A stretch of 64,000 bases of DNA from Myxococcota bacterium (GCA_963169045.1 CAUJDF010000038.1:62001-126000); one strand, 5' to 3'; positions 8,528 to 18,413 are shown, counted from the stretch's first letter. Notes: generated from the sequence alone by a model not told the origin. Made by a program: numbers and translations.

Positions 8528-10677
8528 GGCTTCGCTCCCTGCGTGGCGTCGGTGCCGAGGCGCTGCAGGTAGGCGATCAGGGCGACGATCTCCTTGTCAC
8601 GCACGTCCTTGGGCGCGCCGTTCTTGAGGAGGTCGTCGGCGATCGTCGCCGCCTGCGCCCGCGCCAGCTCCGGCGCCCGCGCCATCTCTTCGTCCGTGTA
8701 CGGGGCGTGGAAGGTCTTGAACGCCTTCACCTTCGCCGAGGTCAGGCTCAGGTCGAGCTCATCGTCGAACAGATGCTCGTAACGCGGCATCATGGAGCCT
8801 TCGGACGTGCTCCGCGGGTCCAGCATGTGGTTGTAGTGCCACATGTTCGGGTACTTGCCGCCCACGCGGTGCAGGTCGGGGCCGATGCGCCGCGACCCGA
8901 ACTGGAACGGGCGGTCGTACACGAACTCGCCGGCCTTGCTGTAGTCGCCGTAGCGCTCCGTCTCCGATCGGAAGGGACGGACCATCTGAGAGTGGCACGT
9001 GTAACAGCCCTCTCTCACGTACAGATCGCGGCCTTCCAGCTCGAGCGGCGTGTACGGCTTGACCGCGGCGATCGTCGGCACGTTCGACTCGATCGCGAGG
9101 CTGGGGATGATCTCGAAGGCGCCGCCGATGGCGACCGCGATCGTCGAGTACACCGTGAAGCGCAGCGGGCGGCCCTCGATGAAGTGGTGCCAGCCGCCCT
9201 TGGTGCGCGGGGCCTCCGGCGGCATCGGGGCGGCCTGCGCCTCGGTGTCGGCGGCGGCGTGGCCGCTGCGGATCGTCTTCACCAGCGTGTAGACGCCGAT
9301 GAGCGTGCCGATCAGATACATCGTGCCGCCGATGGCGCGCACCCAGTAGGTGGGGACGAGCGCGGGCAGCATGTCCGTCCAGGCGCGATAGACCAGGCGG
9401 CCGTCGGCGTCGAACTCGCGCCACATCAGGCCCTCGGACACGCCCGAGATCCACATGGAGATCGCGTACATGCCGATACCGGTCACGCCGAGCCAGAAGT
9501 GGGCGGTCGCCAGCTTCGTGCTGTACAGCTCTGCCTTCCAGAGGCGCGGCACCAGCCAGTACAACATGCCGAAGGTGAGGAACCCGTTCCAGCCGAGCGC
9601 GCCCGAGTGCACGTGGCCGACCGTCCAGTTGGTGTAGTGGGAGAGGGCGTTGACCGACTTGATCGAGAGCATCGGGCCCTCGAACGTCGCCATGCCATAG
9701 AACGTGATCGCGGCGACGAAGAACTTGAGCACGGGATCGGTGCGCACGCGGTCCCACGCGCCGCGCATCGTCAACAGACCGTTGATCATGCCGCCCCACG
9801 ACGGGGCGAGCAGCATGATCGAGAAGACCATGCCCAGCGTCTGCGCCCAGTTGGGCAGCGCGGTGTAGAGCAGGTGGTGCGGGCCGGCCCAGATGTAGAG
9901 GAAGATCAGCGACCAGAAGTGGATGATCGACAGACGGTAGCTGTAGACCGGGCGCTCGATGGCCTTGGGCACGAAGTAGTACATCAGGCCGAGGAAGGGC
10001 GTGGTCAGGAAGAACGCGACCGCGTTGTGGCCGTACCACCACTGGACGAGGCCGTCCTGGATGCCGGCGAAGACCGAGTAGCTCTTGAACATCGAGACGG
10101 GCAGCGCCAGCGAGTTCACGATGTGCAGCAGGGCCACCGTCACGATCGACCCGATGAAGAACCAAAGCGCGACGTAGAGGTGCCGTTCGCGGCGGCGGGC
10201 CAGCGTCCCGAAGAAGTTGACCGCGTAGATGACCCAGACGACCGCGATGGCGACGTCGATGGGCCACTCGAGCTCCGCGTACTCCTTGCTGGTGGTGTAG
10301 CCGAGCGGGAGGGTGATCGCGGCGGCGACGATGATGAGCTGCCAGCCCCAGAAGTGGATGGCCGAGAGCTTGTCCGAATAGAGGCGCGCTTTGCAGAGGC
10401 GCTGCGTCGCGTAGTAGCTGCCGGCGAAGATGGCGTTGCCGACGAACGCGAAGATGACGGCGTTGGTGTGCAGCGGGCGGAGGCGGCCGAAGGCGAGCTG
10501 CGGCAGGCCGAGGCCCACCTTCTCGCTGACCAGCTCGAACGCGATGATCACGCCGAGGAGCATGCCGACGACGCCCCAGAACATGGTGGCGGCGACGAAC
10601 TTGCGGACGATCGCGTCGTCGTAGCGGAAACGCTCGACGCCCACGCCGTCGGCGAGCGGTGCGGCTTCGACGGTCAT
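8524..10677 (-). CDS. ccoNO: Fused CcoN-CcoO: cbb3 oxidase catalytic and mono-haem c subunits in one chain
   Basis: A 717-residue fusion. Residues 1 to about 470 are CcoN, a 12-helix haem-copper oxidase subunit, with [24 protein letters not shown] (an active-site histidine region), [11 protein letters not shown] and [14 protein letters not shown] linker with [20 protein letters not shown] joins it to CcoO, which has one membrane helix and a haem site [12 protein letters not shown] near residue 557. The C-terminus lies in the periplasm. The ATG at 10677 overlaps the ccoS stop by 4 bases and begins [11 protein letters not shown], a sensible N-terminus. This is the terminal oxidase that reduces O2 to water at low oxygen. 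Confidence 0.95.
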   Translation of the reverse strand: MTVEAAPLADGVGVERFRYDDAIVRKFVAATMFWGVVGMLLGVIIAFELVSEKVGLGLPQLAFGRLRPLHTNAVIFAFVGNAIFAGSYYATQRLCKARLYSDKLSAIHFWGWQLIIVAAAITLPLGYTTSKEYAELEWPIDVAIAVVWVIYAVNFFGTLARRRERHLYVALWFFIGSIVTVALLHIVNSLALPVSMFKSYSVFAGIQDGLVQWWYGHNAVAFFLTTPFLGLMYYFVPKAIERPVYSYRLSIIHFWSLIFLYIWAGPHHLLYTALPNWAQTLGMVFSIMLLAPSWGGMINGLLTMRGAWDRVRTDPVLKFFVAAITFYGMATFEGPMLSIKSVNALSHYTNWTVGHVHSGALGWNGFLTFGMLYWLVPRLWKAELYSTKLATAHFWLGVTGIGMYAISMWISGVSEGLMWREFDADGRLVYRAWTDMLPALVPTYWVRAIGGTMYLIGTLIGVYTLVKTIRSGHAAADTEAQAAPMPPEAPRTKGGWHHFIEGRPLRFTVYSTIAVAIGGAFEIIPSLAIESNVPTIAAVKPYTPLELEGRDLYVREGCYTCHSQMVRPFRSETERYGDYSKAGEFVYDRPFQFGSRRIGPDLHRVGGKYPNMWHYNHMLDPRSTSEGSMMPRYEHLFDDELDLSLTSAKVKAFKTFHAPYTDEEMARAPELARAQAATIADDLLKNGAPKDVRDKEIVALIAYLQRLGTDATQGAKP

Positions 10678-10826
10678 GAGGCCTTCTCCTCTTCGTCGAG
10701 CAGGGCGCGATAGGGCGGCGTGTCGAGGTCGTCGTACTGCCCGTTCCGCACCGCCCAGCGGAACGTGACGATCGCCGCCAGGACGAAGCCGAGCGCGACG
10801 GGCAGCAGGACGTAGAGCATTTCCAT
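10674..10826 (-). CDS. ccoS: CcoS-like cbb3 oxidase assembly protein
   Basis: A 50-residue protein with one hydrophobic helix ([19 protein letters not shown]) followed by [21 protein letters not shown]. The short acidic stretch after the helix with GQYDDL is the signature of CcoS, needed to insert cofactors into CcoN. It is the first gene of the operon, about 36 bases downstream of the expected start of transcription from a -24/-12 promoter. I chose the ATG at 10826 because GGAG lies about 9 bases upstream. The stop overlaps ccoNO by 4 bases. CcoS more often lies near ccoI at the other end of such clusters. Confidence 0.9.
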   Translation of the reverse strand: MEMLYVLLPVALGFVLAAIVTFRWAVRNGQYDDLDTPPYRALLDEEEKAS

Positions 10827-10872
10827 GGGGGCTGCTCCGCGGGTCTCCAGTGGGTGACGCACGGGCCCATGG

Positions 10873-10887
10873 GCAAAGCACGTGCCA
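10873..10887 (-). promoter_or_regulatory. Sigma-54 (-24/-12) promoter of the cco operon
   Basis: The minus strand reads TGGCACGTGCTTTGC. This has GG and GC separated by exactly 10 bases and matches TGGCACG-N4-TTGC at every defined position. The -12 GC is at 10874-10873, which puts the start of transcription near 10862 and leaves about a 36-base leader before ccoS. Sigma-54 promoters need an enhancer-binding activator; none is encoded nearby, and no binding site for one is evident in the 100 bases upstream. Confidence 0.72.
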
Positions 10888-11000
10888 CCCCGCCGGCGAG
10901 CGGAGGCAGGCGGGCGGACGCTGCGGAGAGGTTTCGAGACGGTGACGCCGAAGGGGGGAGAAGTTACGGACCTGTACGTCCGTTGAACGGCGGTGGCCGG

Positions 11001-11810
11001 TCAGCCGCTGCCGAGCTTCTGCAGGTCCTCGAAGCCCGGGAGCGACGACAGGTCGGGCACCACGACGATCTCGATGCGGCGGTTGCGCGCCTTGTTCTCG
11101 GGGGTGTCGTTGGGGGCGGCGGGCTTGAACTCGCCGAAGGAGGCGCCGGATACGCGATCCGGCGTAAGCCCGGCTTCGATCATGGTCTTCGTGACCGTGA
11201 GCGCGCGGTCCGCGGCGAGCTCCCAGTTGGTCGGGTACTTCGCCGTCTTGATGGGCACGTTGTCGGTGTGGCCCTCGACCTGGAAGCGCTTGCCCTCGAT
11301 GCCGGCGAGCACGGCGGCGACCTCGGCGATGGCCGCCTTGCCCTCGGGCGAGAGCTGGGCCGAGCCGGAGGCGAACAGGATGTCGGTGCCGACCTCGACC
11401 ACCATGCGGCCGTCGGAGATCTTCACGCGCAGCTTGCCGCTGTCCATGAGCGGCTTGAAGCGGGCCAACAGCTGCTTGAACTCGTTGACGCGGGCCTCGG
11501 CGGCGCGCTTGCGCTCCTCGACCTGCTTGAGCGCCGACTCCATCTCGGCGAGCGACGCCTGAAGCTGGGATTGGTCCTTGAGCATGTTCGCCAGCTCGCC
11601 CTGGCGCTTCTCGAGGTCGCCGGCGAGGCGGTCGCGCTCGGCGGTCAGCGCGGCGACGTTCTGTTGCTCGGCGGCGAGCGCCGCCTCGAGCGTCTGCACC
11701 CGGGCCGCCTTCTCGTCGCGGTCCTTCTTCATCGCCTCGAAGGTGCCGGACGTCACGCAGCCCGTCGCGAGCAGGCCCGTCAGCGCGAGCCCGAAGAGTC
11801 CCATTCGCAT
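11001..11810 (-). CDS. OmpA/MotB-family peptidoglycan-binding lipoprotein
   Basis: A 269-residue lipoprotein: signal sequence with lipobox LLATGC, then a long coiled coil rich in Glu, Ala and Gln (about residues 30-120), then a C-terminal OmpA domain. The domain has [19 protein letters not shown], the peptidoglycan-contacting VEGHTDN and the closing [10 protein letters not shown]. It probably tethers the envelope to the cell wall. The ATG at 11810 has AGGAA about 7 bases upstream and gives a clean signal peptide; in-frame codons further upstream would add non-signal sequence. It stands alone and starts about 115 bases downstream of the next gene on the same strand. Confidence 0.9.
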   Translation of the reverse strand: MRMGLFGLALTGLLATGCVTSGTFEAMKKDRDEKAARVQTLEAALAAEQQNVAALTAERDRLAGDLEKRQGELANMLKDQSQLQASLAEMESALKQVEERKRAAEARVNEFKQLLARFKPLMDSGKLRVKISDGRMVVEVGTDILFASGSAQLSPEGKAAIAEVAAVLAGIEGKRFQVEGHTDNVPIKTAKYPTNWELAADRALTVTKTMIEAGLTPDRVSGASFGEFKPAAPNDTPENKARNRRIEIVVVPDLSSLPGFEDLQKLGSG

Positions 11811-11927
11811 CGCGTCTTCCTCCCTCGTTTGCGGATGCGGCGCGTTCCTAGCGTCCGCGTCCCCGGTTGTCGAGACGGGGATTCCCCCCACGCGGAGGCG
11901 ATCGACGCCCCGGCGGACGCGTCGGAT

Positions 11928-13979
11928 TCAGCGGAGCGCGCGCAGGAGCGGCAATAGCGGCGTGAAGTCGTCGGTCCAGTCGAGCAGCTCGACGGGGGTG
12001 TGCGGGTCGAGGCGGTTGCGGTCGCCGAGCCAGCGGCGCAGCGCCGGGTCGCGCGTGACGAGCAGCCAGCGCGAGCGGTGCAGGCCCAGGCGGAACTCGC
12101 CGTCGGCGGTGACCTCGCTCACCTCGAGGCCCAGCGCGGCGGCGTGGGCGCGCACGACCGGGCGCAGGTCGAGGTGCCGGTTCGAGATGTTGACGACGAG
12201 GACCCCCCCGGGCGTCAGCCGCTCGAAGTAGAGCGCGAAGGCCTCGCGCGTCAGCAGGTGCGCGGGGATGGCGTCGCTCGAGAACGCGTCGAGCACGAGC
12301 GCGTCGAACGGGCGATCCGGCTTGTGTTCCAAGGTCTTGCGCGCGTCGCCGAGCACGACGTCTACCCTCGCGCGCGAGTCCTCGAGGTAGGTGAAGAGCG
12401 CGCGCGCGGCGCGCTCCACGTCGGGGTTGATCTCGAAGAAGGTCATGGTGTCGCCGGGGCGCCCGAAGGCGGCGACGGTGCCGACGCCGAGGCCGACGAC
12501 GCCCACGTTTCGAGGCGGTGACGTGCTCGCCCAGGCGAAGTACTGGCCGACGCCGCTGTCGTGCCCGTAGTAGCTGATGGGCTCGCCGCGGCGCTCGTCG
12601 GTGAACTGGCGGCCGTGGGCGATGCGCCCGTGCACGAGGCGGCGCGACGGGCCGCCGGGCAGGAACGAGGGCGCCTCCTTGACCTGCAGCACGCCGAAGA
12701 AGTTGCGGTGCAGCCAGATGGCGCCGGCGCGCGTGTCGTCGATGCGGCCCCACAGGAACCACCCGAGCAGCGCCATCGGCGCGAGCGCCACGGGCCACAC
12801 CCACCACGGCTCGTTGCGGAACTCGCGCTGCCGATGTTCGCGCCAGAACACCGCGACGACGAGCAGTCCCGTGCCGATCATCGCCAGGTGAAGCTCGATG
12901 CGCATTGGCAGGACGAGCGGCGCGATCACGCCCACGAAGAGCCCACCGAGCGCGCCGCCGAGCGACGTGAGCAGGTAGAAGCCGGTCAGGTGCGCGGGCG
13001 CCGGCCGCAGCCTCACCATCTCCCCGTGCAGCACGAGGCACGCGACGAACATCGCCGCCCCCTGCAGCGCGATCTGCCCGAAGATCGGGAAGCTCGTCGC
13101 CTGGTACAGCGCCCAGCCCTGCACGGGCAGCGTCACGACGAGCAGCGGCACCAGCCAGGCGCGCTTCATCCACTGCGGGCGCCCGAAGCAGAGGATGAAC
13201 GTCAGCAGGTACAACGCCAGCGGCAGCACCCACAGGAACGGCGCGGCGCTGAGGTCCTCGGTGAGCGCGTCGGTGGTGGCGACGAGGTAGACCGACGCGC
13301 AGGCCGAGAGCGCCACCCAGAGCGCGCGCTGGCCGGCGGTCGGCGGCGCGGCGGCCTGCGCCCGGGCCTCGACGTCCCGCGCGCGCCACGCCGCCCGCCC
13401 GCAAAGTGCGAGCAGGGCCGCCAGCACCGCGTAGGCGCCGCTCCACACCCAGGTCTGCCCCACGCGCCCGAGCGTGGGCTCGACGGCCAGGGGATAGGCC
13501 AGCAAGGCCAACAGCGAGCCCGCGTTGGACCAGGCGTAGAGGCGCCACGGCTCGCGGACGCCGCGCGCCGCCCACGCCTGCAGCAGCGGCGCGGTCGCCG
13601 AGAGCAGCGCGTACGGCACCCCCACCGAGCCCACGAGGACACCGAGGATGCCGAGGGTGGGCGGCCCGTCTCCCGACGGCGCGGGCGTGATGGGGAGCGT
13701 CAGCAACGAGAGCGCGACGGCGCCCAGGTGCAGGGCGACGCCGCGCCGGAACGGCAGCCGCGCGACGAGCAGGTGCGCGTACGCGTAGCCGCCGAGCAGC
13801 CCCGCCTGGAAGAAGAGCATGCAGACCGTCCACACCGACGGGCCGCCGCCGAACCAGGGCAGGACGAAGCGGCCCAGCATCGGCTGGACGAGGAAGACGA
13901 GGAACGCCGACAGGAAGGTCGCGGCGACGAACACCGGCGCCGCCCCGCGTCCGGCTTGAACGGGTTGCATCGGCCGCAT
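11928..13979 (-). CDS. Polytopic membrane protein with C-terminal spermidine-synthase-like methyltransferase fold (copy 1)
   Basis: A 683-residue protein. The N-terminal two thirds hold about ten transmembrane helices, beginning FVAATFLSAFLVFLVQPMLG. Residues from about 440 form a soluble spermidine-synthase-like domain with the nucleotide-binding loop VGVVGLGVGTVAAFG, followed by FFEINPDV and LVLDAFSSDAIPAHLLT. Proteins with this fusion are annotated as fused aminopropyltransferase-like proteins, but the substrate is unknown, and the region normally giving polyamine specificity is not obvious. A paralogue of nearly the same length lies at 27399-29384. Start codons are uncertain: ATG 13979, GTG 13988 and ATG 13970 all lack a good ribosome site. 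Confidence 0.85.
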   Translation of the reverse strand: MRPMQPVQAGRGAAPVFVAATFLSAFLVFLVQPMLGRFVLPWFGGGPSVWTVCMLFFQAGLLGGYAYAHLLVARLPFRRGVALHLGAVALSLLTLPITPAPSGDGPPTLGILGVLVGSVGVPYALLSATAPLLQAWAARGVREPWRLYAWSNAGSLLALLAYPLAVEPTLGRVGQTWVWSGAYAVLAALLALCGRAAWRARDVEARAQAAAPPTAGQRALWVALSACASVYLVATTDALTEDLSAAPFLWVLPLALYLLTFILCFGRPQWMKRAWLVPLLVVTLPVQGWALYQATSFPIFGQIALQGAAMFVACLVLHGEMVRLRPAPAHLTGFYLLTSLGGALGGLFVGVIAPLVLPMRIELHLAMIGTGLLVVAVFWREHRQREFRNEPWWVWPVALAPMALLGWFLWGRIDDTRAGAIWLHRNFFGVLQVKEAPSFLPGGPSRRLVHGRIAHGRQFTDERRGEPISYYGHDSGVGQYFAWASTSPPRNVGVVGLGVGTVAAFGRPGDTMTFFEINPDVERAARALFTYLEDSRARVDVVLGDARKTLEHKPDRPFDALVLDAFSSDAIPAHLLTREAFALYFERLTPGGVLVVNISNRHLDLRPVVRAHAAALGLEVSEVTADGEFRLGLHRSRWLLVTRDPALRRWLGDRNRLDPHTPVELLDWTDDFTPLLPLLRALR

Positions 13980-14071
13980 GGTTACCACGGGCGACCGGCC
14001 GCGCGATCCCGAGAAGCGATCCGGCGTCCGGCGGCTTGCCGCGAGCGCGCCGAGCGGGTTTGATTCAGGCC

Positions 14072-15136
14072 ATGATGGTCATCCGCCCGGTCCGGTCCGC
14101 CGATCTCGAGGAGCTCGTCCGCCTCGCGGAGTCCGCCGGCGTCGGCCTCACCACGCTGCCCAAGGACCGCCGGCTCCTCAAGCGCCGCATCGTCGCCTCG
14201 GAGCACGCGCTCGCCCACGACGTGCTCGGCCCCGGCGGCGAGCAGTACCTGTTCGTCCTCGAGGACCTCGCGAGCGGCCAGCTCGCCGGCACCTGCGGCC
14301 TCATCGCCAAGGTCGGCGGCTTCGAGCCGTTCTACGCCTACGCGCTCGAGACGACGGTGCACGAGTCGAAGGCCTACGGAATCCGCAAGGAGATCCAGGC
14401 CTTGCACCTGCACGCCAACCACAGCGGGCCGAGCGAGATCGGCACGCTCTTCCTCGATCGGGGCCACCGCCGCGGCGGGAACGGCCGGCTGCTGTCGCTG
14501 TCGCGCTTCCTGTTCATGGCCGGCTTCCCGGAGCGCTTCGAGACCGAGGTCGTCGCCGAGATGCGCGGCGTCCTCGACGCCGAAGGCCGCTCCCCGTTCT
14601 GGCAGGCCATCGGCCAGCACTTCTTCGACATGCCGTTCGCGCGCGCCGACCTGCTCTCGGCGGCCGACAAGCAGTTCATCGCCGACCTGATGCCCGAGCA
14701 CCCCATCTACATCCCGATGCTGTCGCCCGAGGTGCAGGCGGTCATCGGGCAGGTGCACGACGAGACCCGGCCGGCGCTCAAGCTGCTCGAGCAGGAGGGC
14801 TTCACCTTCGGCGGCATGGTCGACATCTTCGACGGCGGCCCGCTCGTGAAGTGCCGGCGCGACCAGATCCGCTCCATCCGCGACAGCCGCGCGGCGCCGG
14901 TCGGCCGCATCGTGCCGGGCCTCGGCGAGGACACCACCCACCTGATCAGCAACGAGCGCCCCGACTATCGCTGCGCGCTGGGACGCGTCGAGGCGAACCC
15001 GGACGGCACGGTGAACGTCGGCCGGGACGTGGCGCTCGCGCTCGGCATCCGCCTCGGACAGACCGTGCGCTACTCCACGGCGCGCGCGCCCCAGCTCGCC
15101 GCGCCGCCGCCGGCCGAGTCCGCCGTCCACAACTGA
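14072..15136 (+). CDS. astA: Arginine N-succinyltransferase
   Basis: A 354-residue enzyme transferring succinyl from succinyl-CoA to arginine, the first step of the AST arginine-degradation pathway. It opens MMVIRPVRSADLEELVRLA, as in AstA. It carries the family core GTCGLIAKVGGFEPFYAY, GPSEIGTLFLDRGHRR and FDMPFARADLLSAADKQFI, then FDGGPLVKCRRDQIRSIRDS near the C-terminus. Length is normal. None of the other ast genes is adjacent, so the pathway may be completed elsewhere. The gene is divergent from the membrane protein before it, with about 92 bases between, and convergent with the giant lipoprotein after it, with 6 bases between stops. Two ATG codons in tandem (14072, 14075) could start it. 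Confidence 0.9.
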   Translation: MMVIRPVRSADLEELVRLAESAGVGLTTLPKDRRLLKRRIVASEHALAHDVLGPGGEQYLFVLEDLASGQLAGTCGLIAKVGGFEPFYAYALETTVHESKAYGIRKEIQALHLHANHSGPSEIGTLFLDRGHRRGGNGRLLSLSRFLFMAGFPERFETEVVAEMRGVLDAEGRSPFWQAIGQHFFDMPFARADLLSAADKQFIADLMPEHPIYIPMLSPEVQAVIGQVHDETRPALKLLEQEGFTFGGMVDIFDGGPLVKCRRDQIRSIRDSRAAPVGRIVPGLGEDTTHLISNERPDYRCALGRVEANPDGTVNVGRDVALALGIRLGQTVRYSTARAPQLAAPPPAESAVHN

Positions 15137-15146
15137 CGCGCGTCAG
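15133..15146. terminator. 14-bp palindrome holding both convergent stop codons
   Basis: CTGACGCGCGTCAG is a perfect palindrome. It contains the astA stop TGA (15134-15136) and, on the other strand, the TGA of the lipoprotein gene (15145-15143). It could form only a small hairpin and no T-tract follows, so a terminator role is weak; the symmetry may simply reflect compact stop-codon placement. Confidence 0.25.
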
Positions 15147-18100
15147 AGGCCGATGGCGAGGACGCCGGCGGCGTCGGCGGCGACGCCGGGGCCGGGCGTC
15201 ACGACGACGCGGCCGGCGCTCAGCGTCACGGTGTAGGTGGCGTTCGGCGCGAGGCCGGTGACGACATGGGCGGCGGCCGAGGTGTCCCAGGCCACGGCGG
15301 CGCCGGCGGGCAGCGGCGCGGGGTCGCGGCGGAAGAGCACCGACGTCCCGCCCACCTCGACGCCCTCGAAGAGGCCGTCGTCGGAGCGGACGAGCGCCGT
15401 CGACGACCGGGAAGCGCCCGCGTCGCCGCCCTCGACGACGTGCAGGAAGCGCGCGTCCGCCGGGTCGCCGGCGGCCCGCACCGTGTAGACCTGCCCGCGC
15501 CGCGTCACGCCGTTCTGCGTGACCGTGTACGGCTCGTACGCCGACTCCGTCGAGTCGGCCATGCCGTCCTCGAGCGTCTGATCCGCGTTTGCGGGCAGCA
15601 CCGTCGTCACCCAGTACTGCTGGCCACCCGGCGTCGTCCCCGAGAGCAGGCCCGCGCCGACCTGCGGATCGTTGGGAGACAGGAAGAGGTGGAAGCGCTT
15701 GAACAGACCGGGCTCGCTCGTGGTCGCGCGGTCGTACACCACGACGGCGTCGGGCTTCAGCCACACGATGTCGCGGCTGGCGTGGGTCACGGCGTCGGCG
15801 CGCGAGGGCACCGCCGAAGGGAAGGACTGGCGCAGGTTGTAGAGCGGGGTCAGATCGCAGCCGGCATAGACGAAGGCATCGCGCGCCCCCGCCGCGAAGG
15901 TGGGATCACCCATCGCCGCCGGCACGGGCGAGCCGCCGAGGAACGGCTCGCGGAACCACGCCGGGATCAGCGCCGGGTTGTCGTTCGGCAGCACGTTCTG
16001 CACGGCCAGCTCGTTGTTGTACGCCGCGGTGTCGGTGTTGCCGGAGTTCGAGTAGCCGCTGCGGGGCCGCGTGATCCACTCCCCCTTGCGCGCGAAGAAG
16101 AAGTGTCCCGACTCGATCTGATGGTCGATGGTCATGTACTGGCACAGCGACCCGAAGTAGCGACCGGACTCGTCCCACGTGGTGCGCGAGAGGACGCGGC
16201 CGAGGCCGCCGTCGACGAAGGTGGTGGGCAGCTGCGGCCTGGGATCGGGCAGCGCCTGCGGGTCGATGGCCGGGTCGAGGGCGAGGAAGTGCAGGATGCT
16301 GCTCCACGCGCCCACGCCGTTGTAGATGTTGCCGGTGCGCGACGGGCGGTCGTAGACGCGCGCGGCGCCGCCGGGCGGCAGGTGGGTCAGCATCCAGAGC
16401 AGCTTGCGGTGGCGCGCGACGCTCGCCGGATCGTCGGGCCGGCGGGCCTCGTAGGCGGCCATCGCGGCGAGCGGCGCCGCGAAGAGCTCGGGGACGACGT
16501 CGGTGGTCGTCTGGTTGAAGTTGGCGACCTCGTAGACCTGGCCCGCGTACCCGCCCGTGTCGCGGGGCCGGTTCACGACGCTCGCCAGCAGGCCGTCGGC
16601 GACGCGGCTCCAGAACGGGCTGTCGGCGAAGCCGGACTGCGGCGCGGGCGGCTCGTGGCCCGAAGACTTCAGGATGAGGCGCGAGGTGGCCAGCCCGCGC
16701 AGCGTGTCGACGCCGTAGCCGAACGGCCCCTCGGCGGCGATGCCGCCGCTGCCTTCGCCCTCGCCGAAGAACAGGTGGTACTGCAGCCAGTTGCCGCGGT
16801 CGATGTAATCGAGGTAGCCGCGCACGGTGGGATACAGCGTGCCCAGCTCGGGGCGCGGCGGGTCGTCTTCGGGGTCGAGCGAAAGCGCGAGCGAGACGAG
16901 GTGCTGCACCTGCCCGGCGTTGTAGTTGTTCCAGGCGTGGCGCGCGTTCTGGCGCGCGCCGAGGCGGCCGGCGTCGCCGAGGTTCGCGAGGTCGCGTCCG
17001 AGCTGGGCCCAGGTCGTCAGCGCCTGCCCCTCGCGCACGATCACGTCGCTCCACAGCAGAAAGAGCTTCTGGATCGCGGCCTTGTCGGCGTCCGTGAGGT
17101 ACGGGTAGATCCAGTCGACGATCAGGCCCCACGACTCGCCCGCCCAGTTGCCGCGGTTCCACCACGCGAAACGCGTGTTGCAGAAGGGCACCTGCCCGCC
17201 GGCGTCGGGGACGAGGCCCTGCGCGCACTGGTTCACGACGTACATCAGCATGCGGCGCGCGATGCCGGCGTGCAGGTCGCGCTGCGCGGGGTCGCCGTCG
17301 AGCAGCGACAGGAAGGCATAGAAGAGCGCGTACTCCTCGGTGATGTCGTTCGTGAGGGTGTATCCCGAGTCGCAGTACGTCGTCTGTTTGTCGCAGACGT
17401 AGCCGGTGACGATGTTCGGTGCGTCGGTGTGCCAGCGGCCGAGGGTGATCACACGGTGGTCGGTGGCCTGCTTGAGCGTCTGCAGCGCCGTCCACATGGG
17501 GTTGCCGGGCGCCGCCCAGGCGCGCAGGCGCGGCAGGTCGGCGGCGGAGACGACGAGGCGCGGGTGGTCGCCCCACTCGAGGGGCGGCGCGGCGTCGGCC
17601 TCGGGGGGCGGGGCCGCGTCCGGCTCGGGAGGCGGGGCCGCGTCCGGCGCCGGGCCGCCGGGCAGCGAGTAACAGACCTCGAGCTTCGGGCGGACGGCGA
17701 CGTTCGCCACCTCGCTGCTGTTGAAGAAGGTGTTCGAGGCCGTGCCATCGTGGGGCACGATGGCGATGCCGAGGTTCGGCGTCTCGCCGCCATGCCAGCG
17801 CGTCACGAGCCCGGTGAGATCGAAGCTGCGCGGGCCGACGAAATACACGCCGCCGTTCTGGAAGGTGGCTTCGACGGTGGGCGCCACGGCCTGGCCGAAG
17901 CTGGCCCACGTGGTGGTGGCCTCGGTCCAGGCGGACGCCGCGGCGCGCACGTCCAGGCTGCCGACGACGCCGTTGTTGCCGGTGGTGACGAGGGTGACCG
18001 TCGCCGACTCGATGGTGGCCTCGGGCGGAACGGGCGCGAGGTCCCAGCGGAGCAGCGTCCATCGCAGCTGGGCCGGCTGGCCGGTCTTGTGGATGCGCCC

Positions 18101-18310
18101 CGCGTTGATGGGCGAGGCGCTGCCCCACGCCACCGCGGAGTCGCTGCGCACGTAGGTGTCGGCCACCCCGCCGGCCACGCCGCGCTGGATCGTCACGCAC
18201 GTCGGTCCGAGCGCCTGCCCGGCCTGCCCGAGGCCGCCGCCGCCGTCGTGACTACATCCGAGGAGAAGCGCGCCGCCGATCCAGGCGGCGCGCCTGATGA
18301 ACTCGAACAT
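15143..18310 (-). CDS. Giant DNRLRE-domain lipoprotein with polysaccharide-lyase-like body
   Basis: A 1055-residue surface or periplasmic lipoprotein. The signal ends in lipobox LLLGCSHD. Residues about 35-205 resemble a DNRLRE carbohydrate-associated beta domain: VADTYVRSDSAVAWGS, LRWDLAPVPPEATIESATVT, and closing VAVRPKLEVCY. A Pro-Asp-Ala linker follows (PDAAPPPEPDAAPPPEADAA). The large C-terminal body starts HPRLVVSAADLPRLRAWA, has an alpha-helical middle, and a later beta part with MTIDHQIESGHFFFARKGEW, the layout of heparinase II/III and alginate-lyase proteins. The likely role is degradation of an acidic polysaccharide; the substrate is unknown. The ATG at 18310 follows a G-rich ribosome site. 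No sugar-utilisation genes are adjacent. Confidence 0.75.
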   Translation of the reverse strand: MFEFIRRAAWIGGALLLGCSHDGGGGLGQAGQALGPTCVTIQRGVAGGVADTYVRSDSAVAWGSASPINAGRIHKTGQPAQLRWTLLRWDLAPVPPEATIESATVTLVTTGNNGVVGSLDVRAAASAWTEATTTWASFGQAVAPTVEATFQNGGVYFVGPRSFDLTGLVTRWHGGETPNLGIAIVPHDGTASNTFFNSSEVANVAVRPKLEVCYSLPGGPAPDAAPPPEPDAAPPPEADAAPPLEWGDHPRLVVSAADLPRLRAWAAPGNPMWTALQTLKQATDHRVITLGRWHTDAPNIVTGYVCDKQTTYCDSGYTLTNDITEEYALFYAFLSLLDGDPAQRDLHAGIARRMLMYVVNQCAQGLVPDAGGQVPFCNTRFAWWNRGNWAGESWGLIVDWIYPYLTDADKAAIQKLFLLWSDVIVREGQALTTWAQLGRDLANLGDAGRLGARQNARHAWNNYNAGQVQHLVSLALSLDPEDDPPRPELGTLYPTVRGYLDYIDRGNWLQYHLFFGEGEGSGGIAAEGPFGYGVDTLRGLATSRLILKSSGHEPPAPQSGFADSPFWSRVADGLLASVVNRPRDTGGYAGQVYEVANFNQTTTDVVPELFAAPLAAMAAYEARRPDDPASVARHRKLLWMLTHLPPGGAARVYDRPSRTGNIYNGVGAWSSILHFLALDPAIDPQALPDPRPQLPTTFVDGGLGRVLSRTTWDESGRYFGSLCQYMTIDHQIESGHFFFARKGEWITRPRSGYSNSGNTDTAAYNNELAVQNVLPNDNPALIPAWFREPFLGGSPVPAAMGDPTFAAGARDAFVYAGCDLTPLYNLRQSFPSAVPSRADAVTHASRDIVWLKPDAVVVYDRATTSEPGLFKRFHLFLSPNDPQVGAGLLSGTTPGGQQYWVTTVLPANADQTLEDGMADSTESAYEPYTVTQNGVTRRGQVYTVRAAGDPADARFLHVVEGGDAGASRSSTALVRSDDGLFEGVEVGGTSVLFRRDPAPLPAGAAVAWDTSAAAHVVTGLAPNATYTVTLSAGRVVVTPGPGVAADAAGVLAIGL

Positions 18311-18413
18311 CCCTACCCCCCCTGCCTTCGCGGATGGAACGCCGAAGGTCAGTGTGTCGGGATGCGCGCGGACCGTCACCCCCCTGTTCAGGGGAGTCCG
18401 GAGCGACCCCGCA

